A program made the translations under genes and the position numbers. From Parabacteroides sp900760525 (GTDB taxonomy: Bacteria; Bacteroidota; Bacteroidia; Bacteroidales; Tannerellaceae), in NCBI RefSeq assembly GCF_049860805.1, contig NZ_CP187555.1, forward strand, positions 1,488,001-1,552,000: a DNA stretch of 64,000 nucleotides. Direction: 5' to 3'. The notes under the pieces were generated by a model that searched no databases, was not told the DNA's origin, and saw nothing but the letters and a program-made list of their open reading frames with translations. Below are positions 43,592-52,826 of the stretch, piece by piece. Position 1 is the first letter of the stretch; every line of letters begins with the position of its first letter.

Positions 43592-43691
43592 TATTATCAA
43601 TTTTTTCTCTCTGACCTAAAATCTTCTCCTTTCGGGCACGATGTTCCGGAAGAAGCCTGGGACTTCTTCTAATAGATTCTTTATACTTATG

Positions 43692-45050
43692 CTATGCAGC
43701 TCTCTTCTGTCTGTTTTTGATTTTATCAATCATCAATATGGCGTTTGCCGTATGTATTCCAAAGAAAATCCACAGGATTTCTGTTTTCCTGTTCCGTGCT
43801 TTGACTTTCGATAGCGAGTAATGCTGTTTTTGCGTACCGAAACTGCCTTCAAGCCTGGTGGCTCTTTCCCTTGAGAGTTCACTCCTGAGAACCTTCCTCA
43901 CCCGCTCATCCTTCGCGGCCCTTCCCTTGCGTACAAAGGAGGTTGATATCCCATATTTTGTACAGAACTTCCTGTTGGCATTATTGGCGTATATGGAATC
44001 GGCGGCCACACACCTGACCCTTACATTCATCAACTTCTGATGCATACGGATACAATCCTTCAAGCGTATGCCCTCATTGAATGCCTTGAAAGAGACGTGC
44101 TCGATGAACGAGATCCCGTCTATCTGTATGTTATTAACCTTTGCGCCGAATTCTACAGATTTTACCTCCTTGCCCCTTACGATAGGGCGTACGTAATGAC
44201 GGTCAATACTGACAATACGGTCACTGACCTTCCTGCCTTCAAAGAGTTCCTTTTCCTGTACAAGGACCTTTCTGATGATGGAAAGCCGCTTCTGATAATC
44301 CTGTGTATATGTGAGTGAAGAGCCGTATTCTCTGTGAATGTCATCCCGTTGTATGATGAGTTTTTCCAAGAGTCTGATCATGCGACGCCTCAGCATCCTT
44401 GTCCTTGAAGCCTTCCTCTTTCTTTTCTTGCAATAGGATAGATAGGATACCGCAACATCCGCATATTTGTTACGGGGACGCCTTATGCCGAGTTGCCCAC
44501 AATGTATGCGGATATGCCGGTAGAGCCATTCGATGCTTTCCCAAAGGAGCTTCATGTCCGTAGGGAAACGCATATGACTTTCATAGCATGTGGCATCGGT
44601 CATGCATACGTGAAGGTTCTCAAGATAAGGCTTCCAGTGTGAGGCAAGGATTTTCTGAAGGGAGTCGATGTCAAGACGGGATGCTATCTCATTACGGACA
44701 GCACTGATTATCTTGTAGTTCGTTATAGGGCAGGACGGGTCTATCATGATACCACAGAACAACTGATAGTGTATGTTTCCGTTAAGATGTTCTACCAATA
44801 ACCTGTCAGAGAATCCGGTGTAAGCCTTCAGTACCATAAGGGCTATCTTCGCGGAAGGACTGAAACTGTTCCTGCGACCCAAGCGGGATTGTGAAAGACC
44901 TATCTCTTTGGCTATGCTCTCGAACGGAAACACGGAATGAAGACTGCCAAGTTCACTCGCATGAAAACTCTTACGATATTTTTCCAGAATATCGAATTCT
45001 GTAAACCCTAAAGTAGGGTGAATTTCTGAAATATTTTGTATCTTCGCCAT
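43692..45050 (-). CDS. DDE transposase of the insertion sequence
   Basis: 452 residues. An N-terminal DUF772-like domain (SFSPSAKIALMVLKAYTGFS near 62-81) is followed by an RNase H-like DDE core: first Asp in MTDATCYESH (D152), second Asp in CVAADSIYANNANR (D351) and Glu in RLEGSFGTQKQHY (E401). A basic region (KKRKRKASRTRMLRRRMIRL, about 208-227) lies between. The frame is complete and shows no stop, so the element may still be active. It matches the IS5/IS1182 group; the exact family cannot be fixed here. Confidence 0.92.
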   Translation of the reverse strand: MAKIQNISEIHPTLGFTEFDILEKYRKSFHASELGSLHSVFPFESIAKEIGLSQSRLGRRNSFSPSAKIALMVLKAYTGFSDRLLVEHLNGNIHYQLFCGIMIDPSCPITNYKIISAVRNEIASRLDIDSLQKILASHWKPYLENLHVCMTDATCYESHMRFPTDMKLLWESIEWLYRHIRIHCGQLGIRRPRNKYADVAVSYLSYCKKRKRKASRTRMLRRRMIRLLEKLIIQRDDIHREYGSSLTYTQDYQKRLSIIRKVLVQEKELFEGRKVSDRIVSIDRHYVRPIVRGKEVKSVEFGAKVNNIQIDGISFIEHVSFKAFNEGIRLKDCIRMHQKLMNVRVRCVAADSIYANNANRKFCTKYGISTSFVRKGRAAKDERVRKVLRSELSRERATRLEGSFGTQKQHYSLSKVKARNRKTEILWIFFGIHTANAILMIDKIKNRQKRAA

Positions 45051-45124
45051 ATCTTAGTGTGGATATTTCCCCCGTTTTGGCCGTCAAACCGTATTTTACG
45101 GGGGAATACCTAAAGATACAAAAA

Positions 45125-45166
45125 AGCCAACTAATTCGCAATACTTTTAGTATGAATTAGTTGGCT
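45125..45166. repeat. Hairpin inside the right end of the IS
   Basis: AGCCAACTAATTC (45125-45137) pairs with GAATTAGTTGGCT (45154-45166), sixteen-base loop, 28 bases from the right end of the element. It would stop outside transcription from reaching the transposase. Confidence 0.75.
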
Positions 45167-45194
45167 AATTTTATAGGATTTACTGAATATCCCT

Positions 45195-45235
45195 AAAAAA
45201 GCTGCGTCTTCGGAAGATGCAGCTTTTTTATTGTC
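45195..45235. terminator. Bidirectional terminator split by the IS
   Basis: AAAAAAGCTGC-GTCTTCGGAAGAT-GCAGCTTTTTT is the remaining stem; the GACAATAAAA left of the IS and TTATTGTC right of it complete the arms. It ends the glycosyltransferase transcript on the minus strand and formerly that of the receiver kinase on the plus strand. Confidence 0.85.
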
Positions 45236-45251
45236 TCTTTTTATAAAGGTA

Positions 45252-46010
45252 TTATCCGGCAATCGCTTTCCGGCTCCCTTTCCGGGGATATTTACGGAAC
45301 AGACTCCACCATTTCAGTTTCAATACGCCAAACAGGGCTTCCCCGAAAATAGAGGAATTCATCTTGGAAGTACCTAATACGCGGTTGATAAAGATAATGG
45401 GGACTTCTACTATTTTATAGCCGCACTTATAAGCTGTGAACTTCATTTCTATCTGGAATGCATACCCTTTGAAATGAATGCGGTCCAAATCGATCGTTTC
45501 AAGTACCTCGCGACGGTAGCATTTGAAACCGGCTGTCGTGTCCTGCACCTTCATGCCGGTAACAAAGCGGACATATACGGAGGCATAATAGGACATCAGC
45601 ACGCGTCCTAACGGCCAGTTTACGACATTCACGCCATTGCAATAACGCGAACCGACTGCGACGTCGCCTCCCTGTTCCGTACAGGCTGCATATAATTTGG
45701 GAAGATCATTCGGATTATGACTGAAGTCTGCATCCATTTCGAATACAAAATCATACTTATGCTCTATTGCCCACTTGAATCCGCAGATATAAGCCGTACC
45801 CAGTCCCAACTTGCCTTTGCGTTCCACCATGAAAAGGCGGTCGGGAAACTCTTTTTGCAGCCGCTTTACAATATCAGCCGTGCCGTCGGGCGATCCATCA
45901 TCTATAATCAAAATATGAAATTCTTTCTCCAACCCAAATACAACCCGAATAATGTTTTCTATATTCTCCTTCTCGTTATACGTGGGAATAATAACAATAC
46001 TGTCTGACAT
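45252..46010 (-). CDS. Polyprenol-phosphate mannosyltransferase-like GT2 glycosyltransferase
   Basis: 252 residues. GT-A fold of family 2: VIIPTYNEKENIENII near 5-20, IDDGSPDGTADIV near 36-48 and the DxD-like metal site EMDADFSHNP near 90-99, then GSRYCNG and QIEMKFTAYKCGYKIVEVPI. It resembles dolichol-phosphate mannose synthase (DPM1) of bacterial type and lacks membrane helices at the C-terminus. It transfers a sugar from a nucleotide sugar to a polyprenol phosphate. Divergent from mfd with a 175-base gap. Confidence 0.93.
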   Translation of the reverse strand: MSDSIVIIPTYNEKENIENIIRVVFGLEKEFHILIIDDGSPDGTADIVKRLQKEFPDRLFMVERKGKLGLGTAYICGFKWAIEHKYDFVFEMDADFSHNPNDLPKLYAACTEQGGDVAVGSRYCNGVNVVNWPLGRVLMSYYASVYVRFVTGMKVQDTTAGFKCYRREVLETIDLDRIHFKGYAFQIEMKFTAYKCGYKIVEVPIIFINRVLGTSKMNSSIFGEALFGVLKLKWWSLFRKYPRKGSRKAIAG

Positions 46011-46144
46011 AATCCACTGTTTAATTGAAAATTGAGAATTGAAAATTGAAAATCACAAAACAATGTTTTATCTTTCAAACTTCAACTCAGACGCGAAGGT
46101 AGATATTTTCCTCGATTTTAAGAATATCATTGTGACATTTTCCG

Positions 46145-46152
46145 TAATTTTG
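46145..46152 (+). promoter_or_regulatory. -7 element of mfd
   Basis: TAATTTTG, 34 bases before the TTG proposed as the mfd start. Its position inside the longer open frame argues against the ATG at 46039. Confidence 0.4.
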
Positions 46153-46185
46153 CACATATATAATTATCAATTATCAATTTATCCG

Positions 46186-49100
46186 TTGGAGGTACAAGAT
46201 TTACTAAAACAATATGCCGCCCATCCGCAAGTGACGGCGTTACATACCCTGTTAAAAAGCAAAACGTCCCGCAATATCTTTTTGAAAGGACTGAACGGTT
46301 CAGGGGCCGCAATGACAATAGCTTCTCTTTTTTCCAAAAGAAGGGGGAGCCATGTGTGCGTTTTAAATGACCTGGAGGAAGCCGGCTATTTCTATCATGA
46401 CCTGGTTCAGCTTACCGGAGGCGACGGGATCTATTTTTTCCCTTCCGCCTATCGGCGTGCCATCAAGTACGGACATGTGGACCCGGCGAACGAAATCCTG
46501 CGGACAGAAGTTTTAAGCACGTTGCAGGACCCGACTGCTCCCTTCGTCATTGTCACCTATCCGGATGCATTGGCGGAGAAGGTGATCTCGCGGGAGGTGC
46601 TGAAAGATAACACGCTAAAGATCAGTGTGGGCGAGAAACTGGATAATATGTTCGTTTCGGACGTATTAGACGAATACGGTTTCGAGCAGGTGGATTATGT
46701 CTATGAGCCGGGGCAGTATGCGATGCGCGGCAGTATTTTGGACGTGTTCTCGTTCTCGTACGAGTTCCCTTACCGTATCGACTTCTTTGGAAACGAAGTG
46801 GAGACGATCCGTTCGTTCGATGTAGAGACACAGTTATCGAAGGAAAAGTTGGACAGCATCTATATCGTGCCTGAAATGACGAAGGGGAACCGGACCAACT
46901 CGTCCCTGATGGACTCGCTGCCGTCCGGGACACTGCTCGCCTGCAAAGACCTGGCATGGGTAAAAGAGCGGATCGGCAGTATCTGGAATGAAGAACCGAT
47001 CACCGGTGACGAAGAATCGTTTGCCGATATCGAACAGATGCGGGCCAAGTTGGTGACAGGAGAAGACTTCCTGCGCTCTGCGCTCGGTTTCTGCCGCCTT
47101 CATTTCGGTACACGGCCTACGGGAACGGCTGATGCCACCTTAGAATTCCGGACGGAGGCGCAACCGATCTATCACAAGAGCTTCGATCTGGTCAGCAAAT
47201 CTTTCCACAAATACTTAGAAGAGGGCTATACATTATATATACTGAGCGACGTCGAGAAGCAAACCGCCCGCATCCGTGCCATCTTCGAGGACCGGGGGGA
47301 CAACATCCCTTTCACCTCTGTCAACAAGACCATACATGAAGGTTTCGCCGACGAGACGCTGCGTGTCTGCCTCTTCACCGACCACCAACTGTTCGACCGC
47401 TTCCACAAGTTCAACCTGAAGAGCGACAAGGCCCGGAGCGGAAAACTCTCCCTCTCGCTGAAGGAGCTGAACCAATTCACGACCGGCGACTACATCGTGC
47501 ATATCGACCACGGTGTCGGCCAGTTCGGCGGCCTCGTCCGCACGGAAGTGAACGGCAAGATGCAGGAAGCCATCAAGCTGATCTACCAGAACAACGATAT
47601 CATTTTCGTCAGCATCCACTCCCTACATAAGTTGTCCAAGTATAAAGGCAAGGACAGCGGCGAGCCGCCTAAACTGAGCAAGCTCGGGACAGGAGCCTGG
47701 GAGAAGATGAAGGAGCGCACCAAGTCGAAAGTCAAGGACATCGCCCGCGACCTGATCCTACTCTACTCCAAACGCAAGCAGGAAAAAGGCTTTGCTTACA
47801 GCCCGGACAGCTTCATGCAACACGAACTGGAAGCCAGCTTCATCTATGAAGACACGCCGGACCAGATGAAAGCGACGGCCGACGTCAAGGTCGACATGGA
47901 GAACGACCGCCCGATGGACCGCCTGATCTGTGGAGACGTAGGGTTCGGAAAGACCGAGGTCGCCATCCGCGCCGCCTTCAAAGCCGTTGCGGACAACAAG
48001 CAGGTAGCCGTCCTCGTCCCGACCACGGTGCTGGCGTTCCAGCATTACCAGACCTTCTCCGAGCGGTTGAAAAATTTTCCCTGCCGGATCGAATACATCA
48101 GTCGTGCACGTACGGCGAAAGACATAAAAGGAATCCTGAAAGACCTCAAGGAGGGACACGTGAACATCATCATCGGCACCCACCGTATTGTTGGCAAGGA
48201 TGTCACGTTCAAAGACCTCGGCCTGCTGATTATCGACGAGGAGCAGAAGTTCGGCGTCTCCGTCAAAGAGAAGTTGCGCCAGTTGAAAGCCAATGTGGAC
48301 ACACTCACCATGACCGCCACTCCGATCCCTCGTACCCTGCAATTCTCGCTGATGGGCGCCCGCGACCTGTCGAGTATCACAACCCCTCCGCCCAACCGCT
48401 ACCCGGTGCAGACAGAGGTGGAACGGTTCAACCCCGACATCATCCGCGAAGCCATCAACTTCGAGATGAGCCGCAACGGGCAAGTCTTCTTGATCAACAA
48501 CCGCATCCAGAACATCTACGAGATGGAGGCGCTTGTCAGACGCGAAGTGCCGGATGCCCGCATCGCCGTCGGCCACGGGCAGATGGAGCCGGAGAAGTTG
48601 GAAAAGATCATCCTGGATTTTGTCAACTACGAATACGATGTCTTGATCGCCACGAGTATTGTAGAGAGCGGAATCGACGTACCGAACGCGAACACGATCA
48701 TCATCAATAATGCCCAGCAGTTCGGCCTCAGCGACCTGCACCAGTTGCGCGGCCGTGTCGGGCGGAGCAACCGGAAGGCCTTCTGCTACCTCCTCTCTCC
48801 GCCCCTGTCGAGCCTCACACAGGAGGCGCGCCGCCGTTTGCAGGCGATCGAAAACTTCTCGGAGCTGGGCAGCGGCATCCATATCGCCATGCAAGACCTC
48901 GACATCCGGGGAGCGGGAAATATGTTAGGAGCCGAACAGAGCGGTTTCATCGCCGACTTAGGCTACGAAACGTACCAGAAGATCCTGGAAGAAGCCGTGG
49001 ACGAGTTGAAGGCCGAAGAGTTTGCCGACCTCTATTCCGATGCCGGCGGGACGCATCCCGACACCGGTAGCGAATATGTCCGCGAAACGTATATCGAGAG

Positions 49101-49548
49101 CGACCTCGAACTGATGTTCCCGCCAACCTATATCCCGAACGACTCCGAGCGCGTCTCTTTGTACCGCGAATTGGACAAGATGGAGGAAGAACGCGATATC
49201 CTCGCTTTCACCGAACGGCTGAAAGACCGTTTCGGCAAGATCCCGAAAGAAGGGAAAGAGTTGATCCGCGTCGTCCGCCTCCGTCGTATGGCCAAGATAT
49301 TAGGCATGGAAAAGATCATCCTGAAAAAAGGGCAGATGAGCATCTTCCTCGTCACCAACCCCGAAAGCCCGTATTACGAGAGCGAAGCGTTCGACAAACT
49401 GCTCGGTTTCATCCAGAAGCACCCGCGCGAATGCACCCTCCGCGAGCAAAACGGGAAACGCAGCATCGTGGTCAAGAACGTGCCGACGGTTGAAGCGGCT
49501 TGCGGCTATCTGGAGGAGATCGGGAAGGAAGCGGTCGTCCAACGGTAA
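46186..49548 (+). CDS. mfd: Transcription-repair coupling factor Mfd
   Basis: About 1120 residues from a TTG at 46186 (MEVQDLLKQYAAHPQ by translation). An ATG at 46039 in frame adds 49 residues with no match to the family, and a promoter lies inside that extension. Domains: UvrB-like N-terminal region (about 1-330), RNA-polymerase-interacting domain (about 440-510, GDYIVHIDHGVGQFGGL), then helicase motifs with Walker A GDVGFGKTEVAIRAAF near 632-647, DEEQKFGV, TMTATPIPRTL, and TRG/RecG-like C-terminal regions. It removes stalled polymerase at lesions and recruits UvrA. Confidence 0.95.
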   Translation: MEVQDLLKQYAAHPQVTALHTLLKSKTSRNIFLKGLNGSGAAMTIASLFSKRRGSHVCVLNDLEEAGYFYHDLVQLTGGDGIYFFPSAYRRAIKYGHVDPANEILRTEVLSTLQDPTAPFVIVTYPDALAEKVISREVLKDNTLKISVGEKLDNMFVSDVLDEYGFEQVDYVYEPGQYAMRGSILDVFSFSYEFPYRIDFFGNEVETIRSFDVETQLSKEKLDSIYIVPEMTKGNRTNSSLMDSLPSGTLLACKDLAWVKERIGSIWNEEPITGDEESFADIEQMRAKLVTGEDFLRSALGFCRLHFGTRPTGTADATLEFRTEAQPIYHKSFDLVSKSFHKYLEEGYTLYILSDVEKQTARIRAIFEDRGDNIPFTSVNKTIHEGFADETLRVCLFTDHQLFDRFHKFNLKSDKARSGKLSLSLKELNQFTTGDYIVHIDHGVGQFGGLVRTEVNGKMQEAIKLIYQNNDIIFVSIHSLHKLSKYKGKDSGEPPKLSKLGTGAWEKMKERTKSKVKDIARDLILLYSKRKQEKGFAYSPDSFMQHELEASFIYEDTPDQMKATADVKVDMENDRPMDRLICGDVGFGKTEVAIRAAFKAVADNKQVAVLVPTTVLAFQHYQTFSERLKNFPCRIEYISRARTAKDIKGILKDLKEGHVNIIIGTHRIVGKDVTFKDLGLLIIDEEQKFGVSVKEKLRQLKANVDTLTMTATPIPRTLQFSLMGARDLSSITTPPPNRYPVQTEVERFNPDIIREAINFEMSRNGQVFLINNRIQNIYEMEALVRREVPDARIAVGHGQMEPEKLEKIILDFVNYEYDVLIATSIVESGIDVPNANTIIINNAQQFGLSDLHQLRGRVGRSNRKAFCYLLSPPLSSLTQEARRRLQAIENFSELGSGIHIAMQDLDIRGAGNMLGAEQSGFIADLGYETYQKILEEAVDELKAEEFADLYSDAGGTHPDTGSEYVRETYIESDLELMFPPTYIPNDSERVSLYRELDKMEEERDILAFTERLKDRFGKIPKEGKELIRVVRLRRMAKILGMEKIILKKGQMSIFLVTNPESPYYESEAFDKLLGFIQKHPRECTLREQNGKRSIVVKNVPTVEAACGYLEEIGKEAVVQR

Positions 49549-49602
49549 CACGGTTTAGAGAAAATACATCGTTAGAATATAACACGAAACACTATTACAG
49601 AT

Positions 49603-51507
49603 ATGAGAAAGACAATCATTGACCTTTTTGAGGACTCGGTACGGATACACAAGGATATGCCTTTCCTGTGGGAAAAGACCGGAGACAAGTACGTTTCCAC
49701 CAGCTACGGGGCAGTCCGGCAGCAAGTCTACACCACCGGCGCCGGTTTTGTTGCGCTCGGCGTAAAGAAAGGCGACAACATGGCGCTCCTCTCCGAAGGC
49801 CGGAATGCCTGGATCATCGGCGAACTGGCGATGTTCTACGCCGGTGCGACCAACGTCCCGCTCTCGATCAAGCTGGAAGAAGCCAACGACCTGCTGTTCC
49901 GCCTCGTGCATGCGGATGTGAAATATATCCTCGTCTCCGGCAACCAGTTGAAGAAGATACGCGCCATCATGGACCGCCTGCCCCTTGTCGAGAAGGTGAT
50001 CGTGATGGACGATCAGCCGGAATACCGCGAAAAAGAGATCGCGCTTTCCGAAGTGATACGTATGGGAAAAGAATACCTGTCGACCCATTCGCTGGTATCG
50101 TTCCTCGACACCGCCCTGTCTGTCGAAAATGACGACTACGCGACGATTACTTATACATCCGGCACGACAGCCGACCCGAAAGGCGTCATCCTGACGCACC
50201 GCAACTATACGGCGAATGTGGAGCAAGCGCTCTCGTGCGTCGATATCGACCATACATGGCGCACGCTGGTCATCCTGCCACTCGACCACTGTTTCGCCCA
50301 CGTGGTCGGCTTCTACATCTTCATGTCGAAGGGAGCATCCGTCGCCACCGTACAGGTCGGGCGCACGGGGTTAGAGACGTTGAAGAACATCCCCATCAAT
50401 ATCAAAGAGTTCAAGCCCTACCTGATCCTGAGCGTCCCGGCGTTGGCCAAGAACTTCAAAAAGAACATCGAGCAAGGCATCCGTGCCCAGGGCAAAAACG
50501 TGACGCGCCTGTTCAACATCGCCCTCCGGGTAGCCTATATCTATAACGGAAACGGCGGGGAAGACAAGGGACGCGGCGCGCGCCGCCTGCTGAAACCGCT
50601 CGTGAACCTGTTCGACAAGCATCTGTTCGCGAAAGTACGCGAGAACTTCGGCGGCCAGTTGAAGTTCTTCATCGGCGGAGGCGCCCTGCTCGACAAAGAC
50701 CTGCAAAAGTTCTACTACGCCATCGGCCTGCCGATGTACCAGGGCTACGGCCTGAGCGAAGCTACCCCGGTGATCTCGACCAACGGCCCTGAGCGGCACA
50801 CGTTCGGCAGCAGCGGCGTGTTGGTCCGTCCGCTCGACCTGAAAATATGCGATGCCGACGGCAATGAGCTTCCGGCAGGCGAGAAAGGCGAGATCGTCGT
50901 ACGCGGCGAGAATGTGATGGCGGGCTACTGGAAGAACCCGGTGTCGACGGCCGAAACCGTGCGCGACGGATGGCTCTACACCGGCGACATGGGGTATATG
51001 GGAAAGGATGGGTTGCTCTACGTCCTCGGACGTTTCAAGAGCCTCTTGATCGGCAGCGACGGCGAGAAATACAGCCCGGAAGGGATCGAAGAGGCGCTGG
51101 TCGAACACTCCTCCTCGATCGACCAGCTGATCCTGTACAACAACCAAAGCCCGTACACCGTCGCCCTCGTCGTCCCCAACAAAGACCGGCTGAAGAAGCA
51201 TCTGGCACACCTTCATCTCGACTTTTCGTCAGACGAAGGACGCGAGGAAGCGATCCGGATCATCCAGTCGCAGATAGACCGTTTCCGCAAGGGAGGCGAC
51301 CTGTCCACCCTCTTCCCCGACCGTTGGCTGCCTGCCGCCTTCGCCATCCTGCCTGAACCTTTCACCGAGCAGAACGGCATGGTCAACAGCACGATGAAGA
51401 TCGTCCGCGGCAAAGTGGAGAAGGCCTACGCCTCCCGCATCGACCATCTCTATACGCCGGAAGGGAAAAATCCGGTCAACGAGGAGAATAAAAGAGCCTT
51501 GCTTTAG
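49603..51507 (+). CDS. AMP-dependent long-chain acyl-CoA synthetase
   Basis: 634 residues of the ANL superfamily. Motifs: YTSGTTADPKGVILTHRN near 185-202 (P-loop), GYGLSEATPVISTNGP near 384, WLYTGDMGYMGKDGLLYVLGR near 456 and LIGSDGEKYSPEGIE near 483; the catalytic lysine lies near the end in MVNSTMKIVRGKVE. It activates fatty acids to acyl-CoA through acyl-AMP, at the inner face of the membrane. It follows mfd by 54 bases and ends at a strong terminator. Confidence 0.95.
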   Translation: MRKTIIDLFEDSVRIHKDMPFLWEKTGDKYVSTSYGAVRQQVYTTGAGFVALGVKKGDNMALLSEGRNAWIIGELAMFYAGATNVPLSIKLEEANDLLFRLVHADVKYILVSGNQLKKIRAIMDRLPLVEKVIVMDDQPEYREKEIALSEVIRMGKEYLSTHSLVSFLDTALSVENDDYATITYTSGTTADPKGVILTHRNYTANVEQALSCVDIDHTWRTLVILPLDHCFAHVVGFYIFMSKGASVATVQVGRTGLETLKNIPINIKEFKPYLILSVPALAKNFKKNIEQGIRAQGKNVTRLFNIALRVAYIYNGNGGEDKGRGARRLLKPLVNLFDKHLFAKVRENFGGQLKFFIGGGALLDKDLQKFYYAIGLPMYQGYGLSEATPVISTNGPERHTFGSSGVLVRPLDLKICDADGNELPAGEKGEIVVRGENVMAGYWKNPVSTAETVRDGWLYTGDMGYMGKDGLLYVLGRFKSLLIGSDGEKYSPEGIEEALVEHSSSIDQLILYNNQSPYTVALVVPNKDRLKKHLAHLHLDFSSDEGREEAIRIIQSQIDRFRKGGDLSTLFPDRWLPAAFAILPEPFTEQNGMVNSTMKIVRGKVEKAYASRIDHLYTPEGKNPVNEENKRALL

Positions 51508-51513
51508 AAAACG

Positions 51514-51556
51514 CAAAAGCCCTTCCCCGGACCACGGGAAGGGCTTTTGTTTTTTT
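51514..51556 (+). terminator. Terminator after the acyl-CoA synthetase
   Basis: CAAAAGCCCTTCCC (51514-51527) pairs with GGGAAGGGCTTTTG (51536-51549), followed by TTTTTTT. Confidence 0.92.
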
Positions 51557-51572
51557 ATACTATGCCGGCAGC

Positions 51573-51719
51573 TTAAAGCTCGCCGGGACGCTCGTCATTA
51601 TTATCGGGCGAAATATCACCCGCCTCACCCGGTTTGGATGCCTTTTGGTTCAGGACTTCGCGCTTATAATGCACGATGCAAGAAACCGTGTTTCCGGCTA
51701 CTTCCCGGACGGAAAGCGG
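51573..51719 (-). pseudogene. Orphan C-terminal coding fragment
   Basis: A minus-strand frame open from an upstream stop (51720-51722) to TAA at 51573, with no usable start codon. The residues look coding: VAGNTVSCIVHYKREVLNQK, then SKPGEAGDIS and an acidic tail ending ERPGEL. I take it as the remaining end of a lost gene; family unknown. It adjoins the tandem paralogue array. Confidence 0.4.
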
Positions 51720-51746
51720 TTAGAAACGGTGTTTCTGCCCTATTTA

Positions 51747-52157
51747 TTAAAAATTCAAGCACAATGAAACTCCTGGGCTATAAGAAACAGAACCGTTTGG
51801 CAACGGTGAAGCGAGATTCCGCCCTTGCAAAGAAAGCGAACGGGCTTTTTGCTTGTTAGAATGGGCTAATCCGAACATAGGAACACTGACTAACACCAGA
51901 CAGCCTCCACAAATCAGCGCTCCTATCGCTTTGTCCTGAGACATATCTGAAAAAAGTCCATAACCGACTCCGCCAACCCCGACTAGTAAAGATGTCCATC
52001 CTATGGTTTTGAAAGTCCGGTGCTTTTTCAGGTACTGCTCCTGCATGTCCACGGTTTGCCGGTGATAATCGGTTCTGCCGACAAACCGTGTATTCTGCCC
52101 GTAGACGGATATTGCCAAGAATGAAACCAAAAGGATAAACTGGAATTTCTGTTTCAT
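51747..52157 (-). CDS. Small exported membrane protein, paralogue A
   Basis: 136 residues from the ATG at 52155-52157 (a longer frame upstream adds no sense). Signal peptide MKQKFQFILLVSFLAISVYG; then a polar stretch (FVGRTDYHRQTVDMQEQYLK), two membrane segments (about 53-72 and 80-100) and the C-terminal motif LQGRNLASPLPNGSVSYSPG ending LCLNF. Paralogues B and C share the layout HR(K)xFKxxGW-TM-TM-NxxAPLxxGxxxYxxGxxLxxxF. No known function. Confidence 0.7.
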   Translation of the reverse strand: MKQKFQFILLVSFLAISVYGQNTRFVGRTDYHRQTVDMQEQYLKKHRTFKTIGWTSLLVGVGGVGYGLFSDMSQDKAIGALICGGCLVLVSVPMFGLAHSNKQKARSLSLQGRNLASPLPNGSVSYSPGVSLCLNF

Positions 52158-52176
52158 GAGATCCAAAATATTATGT

Positions 52177-52623
52177 TCAAAAACTGATTCGCAAAGCCAC
52201 TGCCGGTCTATATTCCACACTTCCGCACGGCAATGGAGCTATAATATTTCCGCCTCCGACAGACAAAATGGCATTCTCTTTACAAACATGCGAGAGGATG
52301 AAACAAGGAATACTTGCTCCTATCAAAAACAGGCCGGAATAACAAATACCTCCCGCCGTCTTCTTCCGCTTTTCAGGATAATCACCTTCATACATTGATA
52401 CAGACCACCAAAAACCGGCATTTGCCGTAACAAATCCGGTAGCCAAAGTTCCCCATCCCAAAGCCTTAAACATCTTATGCCTTTTCCAATCTTGTGTTTG
52501 CATATAAGACTTATCCGAGACTTTTGGAACAAAACATATATTATTTACGGACGGAAATTCCCGTCCGTAAATGCTGACAGTAAAAAGAACAAGTATCGCA
52601 AAAATTATTTTTGACTTTTTCAT
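52177..52623 (-). CDS. Small exported membrane protein, paralogue B
   Basis: 148 residues from ATG at 52621-52623. Signal peptide (MKKSKIIFAILVLFTVSIYG), polar stretch with WKRHKMFKALGWG, two membrane segments (about 60-78 and 90-112) and the C-terminal motif GGGNIIAPLPCGSVEYRPAV ending LRISF. It stands immediately upstream of paralogue A (19-base gap) and immediately downstream of a decayed frame. Confidence 0.7.
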   Translation of the reverse strand: MKKSKIIFAILVLFTVSIYGREFPSVNNICFVPKVSDKSYMQTQDWKRHKMFKALGWGTLATGFVTANAGFWWSVSMYEGDYPEKRKKTAGGICYSGLFLIGASIPCFILSHVCKENAILSVGGGNIIAPLPCGSVEYRPAVALRISF

Positions 52624-52819
52624 ACTAATCAACTTATCACTCCATAATCCCACTTCTTATACCAAGGGCCAAGCGATCCTGTCGAATAAACAAAGACACC
52701 GACTTCTCCCCAAGCACCAGCATATAATTTCCACGGTTATTCATCCAAAACTTCCGTTTTATCTGTGATAATCCTTTGGTAACCGCTTCCAAAAGGAGTA
52801 ATGAGAAATTCAGTTTCAT
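52624..52819 (-). pseudogene. Decayed gene between paralogues B and C
   Basis: Frame 52637-52819 reads MKLNFSLLLLEAVTKGLSQI and on to GIME. In another frame the same DNA reads WKLYAGAWGEVGVFVYSTGS then LGPWYKKWDYGVIS and stops just before paralogue B. The second frame is the more protein-like and has a stop right before it, so I read the locus as a frameshifted or truncated gene. Confidence 0.45.
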
Positions 52820-52826
52820 ATCTCGA

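Larger units (their letters stand above)
43512..45194. mobile_element. Intact insertion sequence (IS5/IS1182-like, about 1.68 kb)
   Basis: Terminal inverted repeats: left AGGGACATTCAGTAAAT from 43512, right end AGGGATATTCAGTAAAT as reverse complement up to 45194 (16 of 17 match). One transposase gene fills it. Subterminal hairpins lie at 43543-43591 and 45125-45166, and a third stem TCCCCCGT/ACGGGGGA at 45068-45105 precedes the transposase; such stems usually block read-through from outside promoters. A four-base AAAA target duplication is implied by the reconstruction of the interrupted terminator (see findings). Confidence 0.88.

Noticed and set aside
46039..46185. ATG start 49 codons upstream in mfd
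   Set aside because: The extension has no similarity to the family and contains the likely -7 box (46145-46152); TTG at 46186 fits better.
47758..48894. 378-codon minus-strand frame opposite mfd
   Set aside because: Shadow of the helicase domains; the opposite strand has clear Walker motifs.
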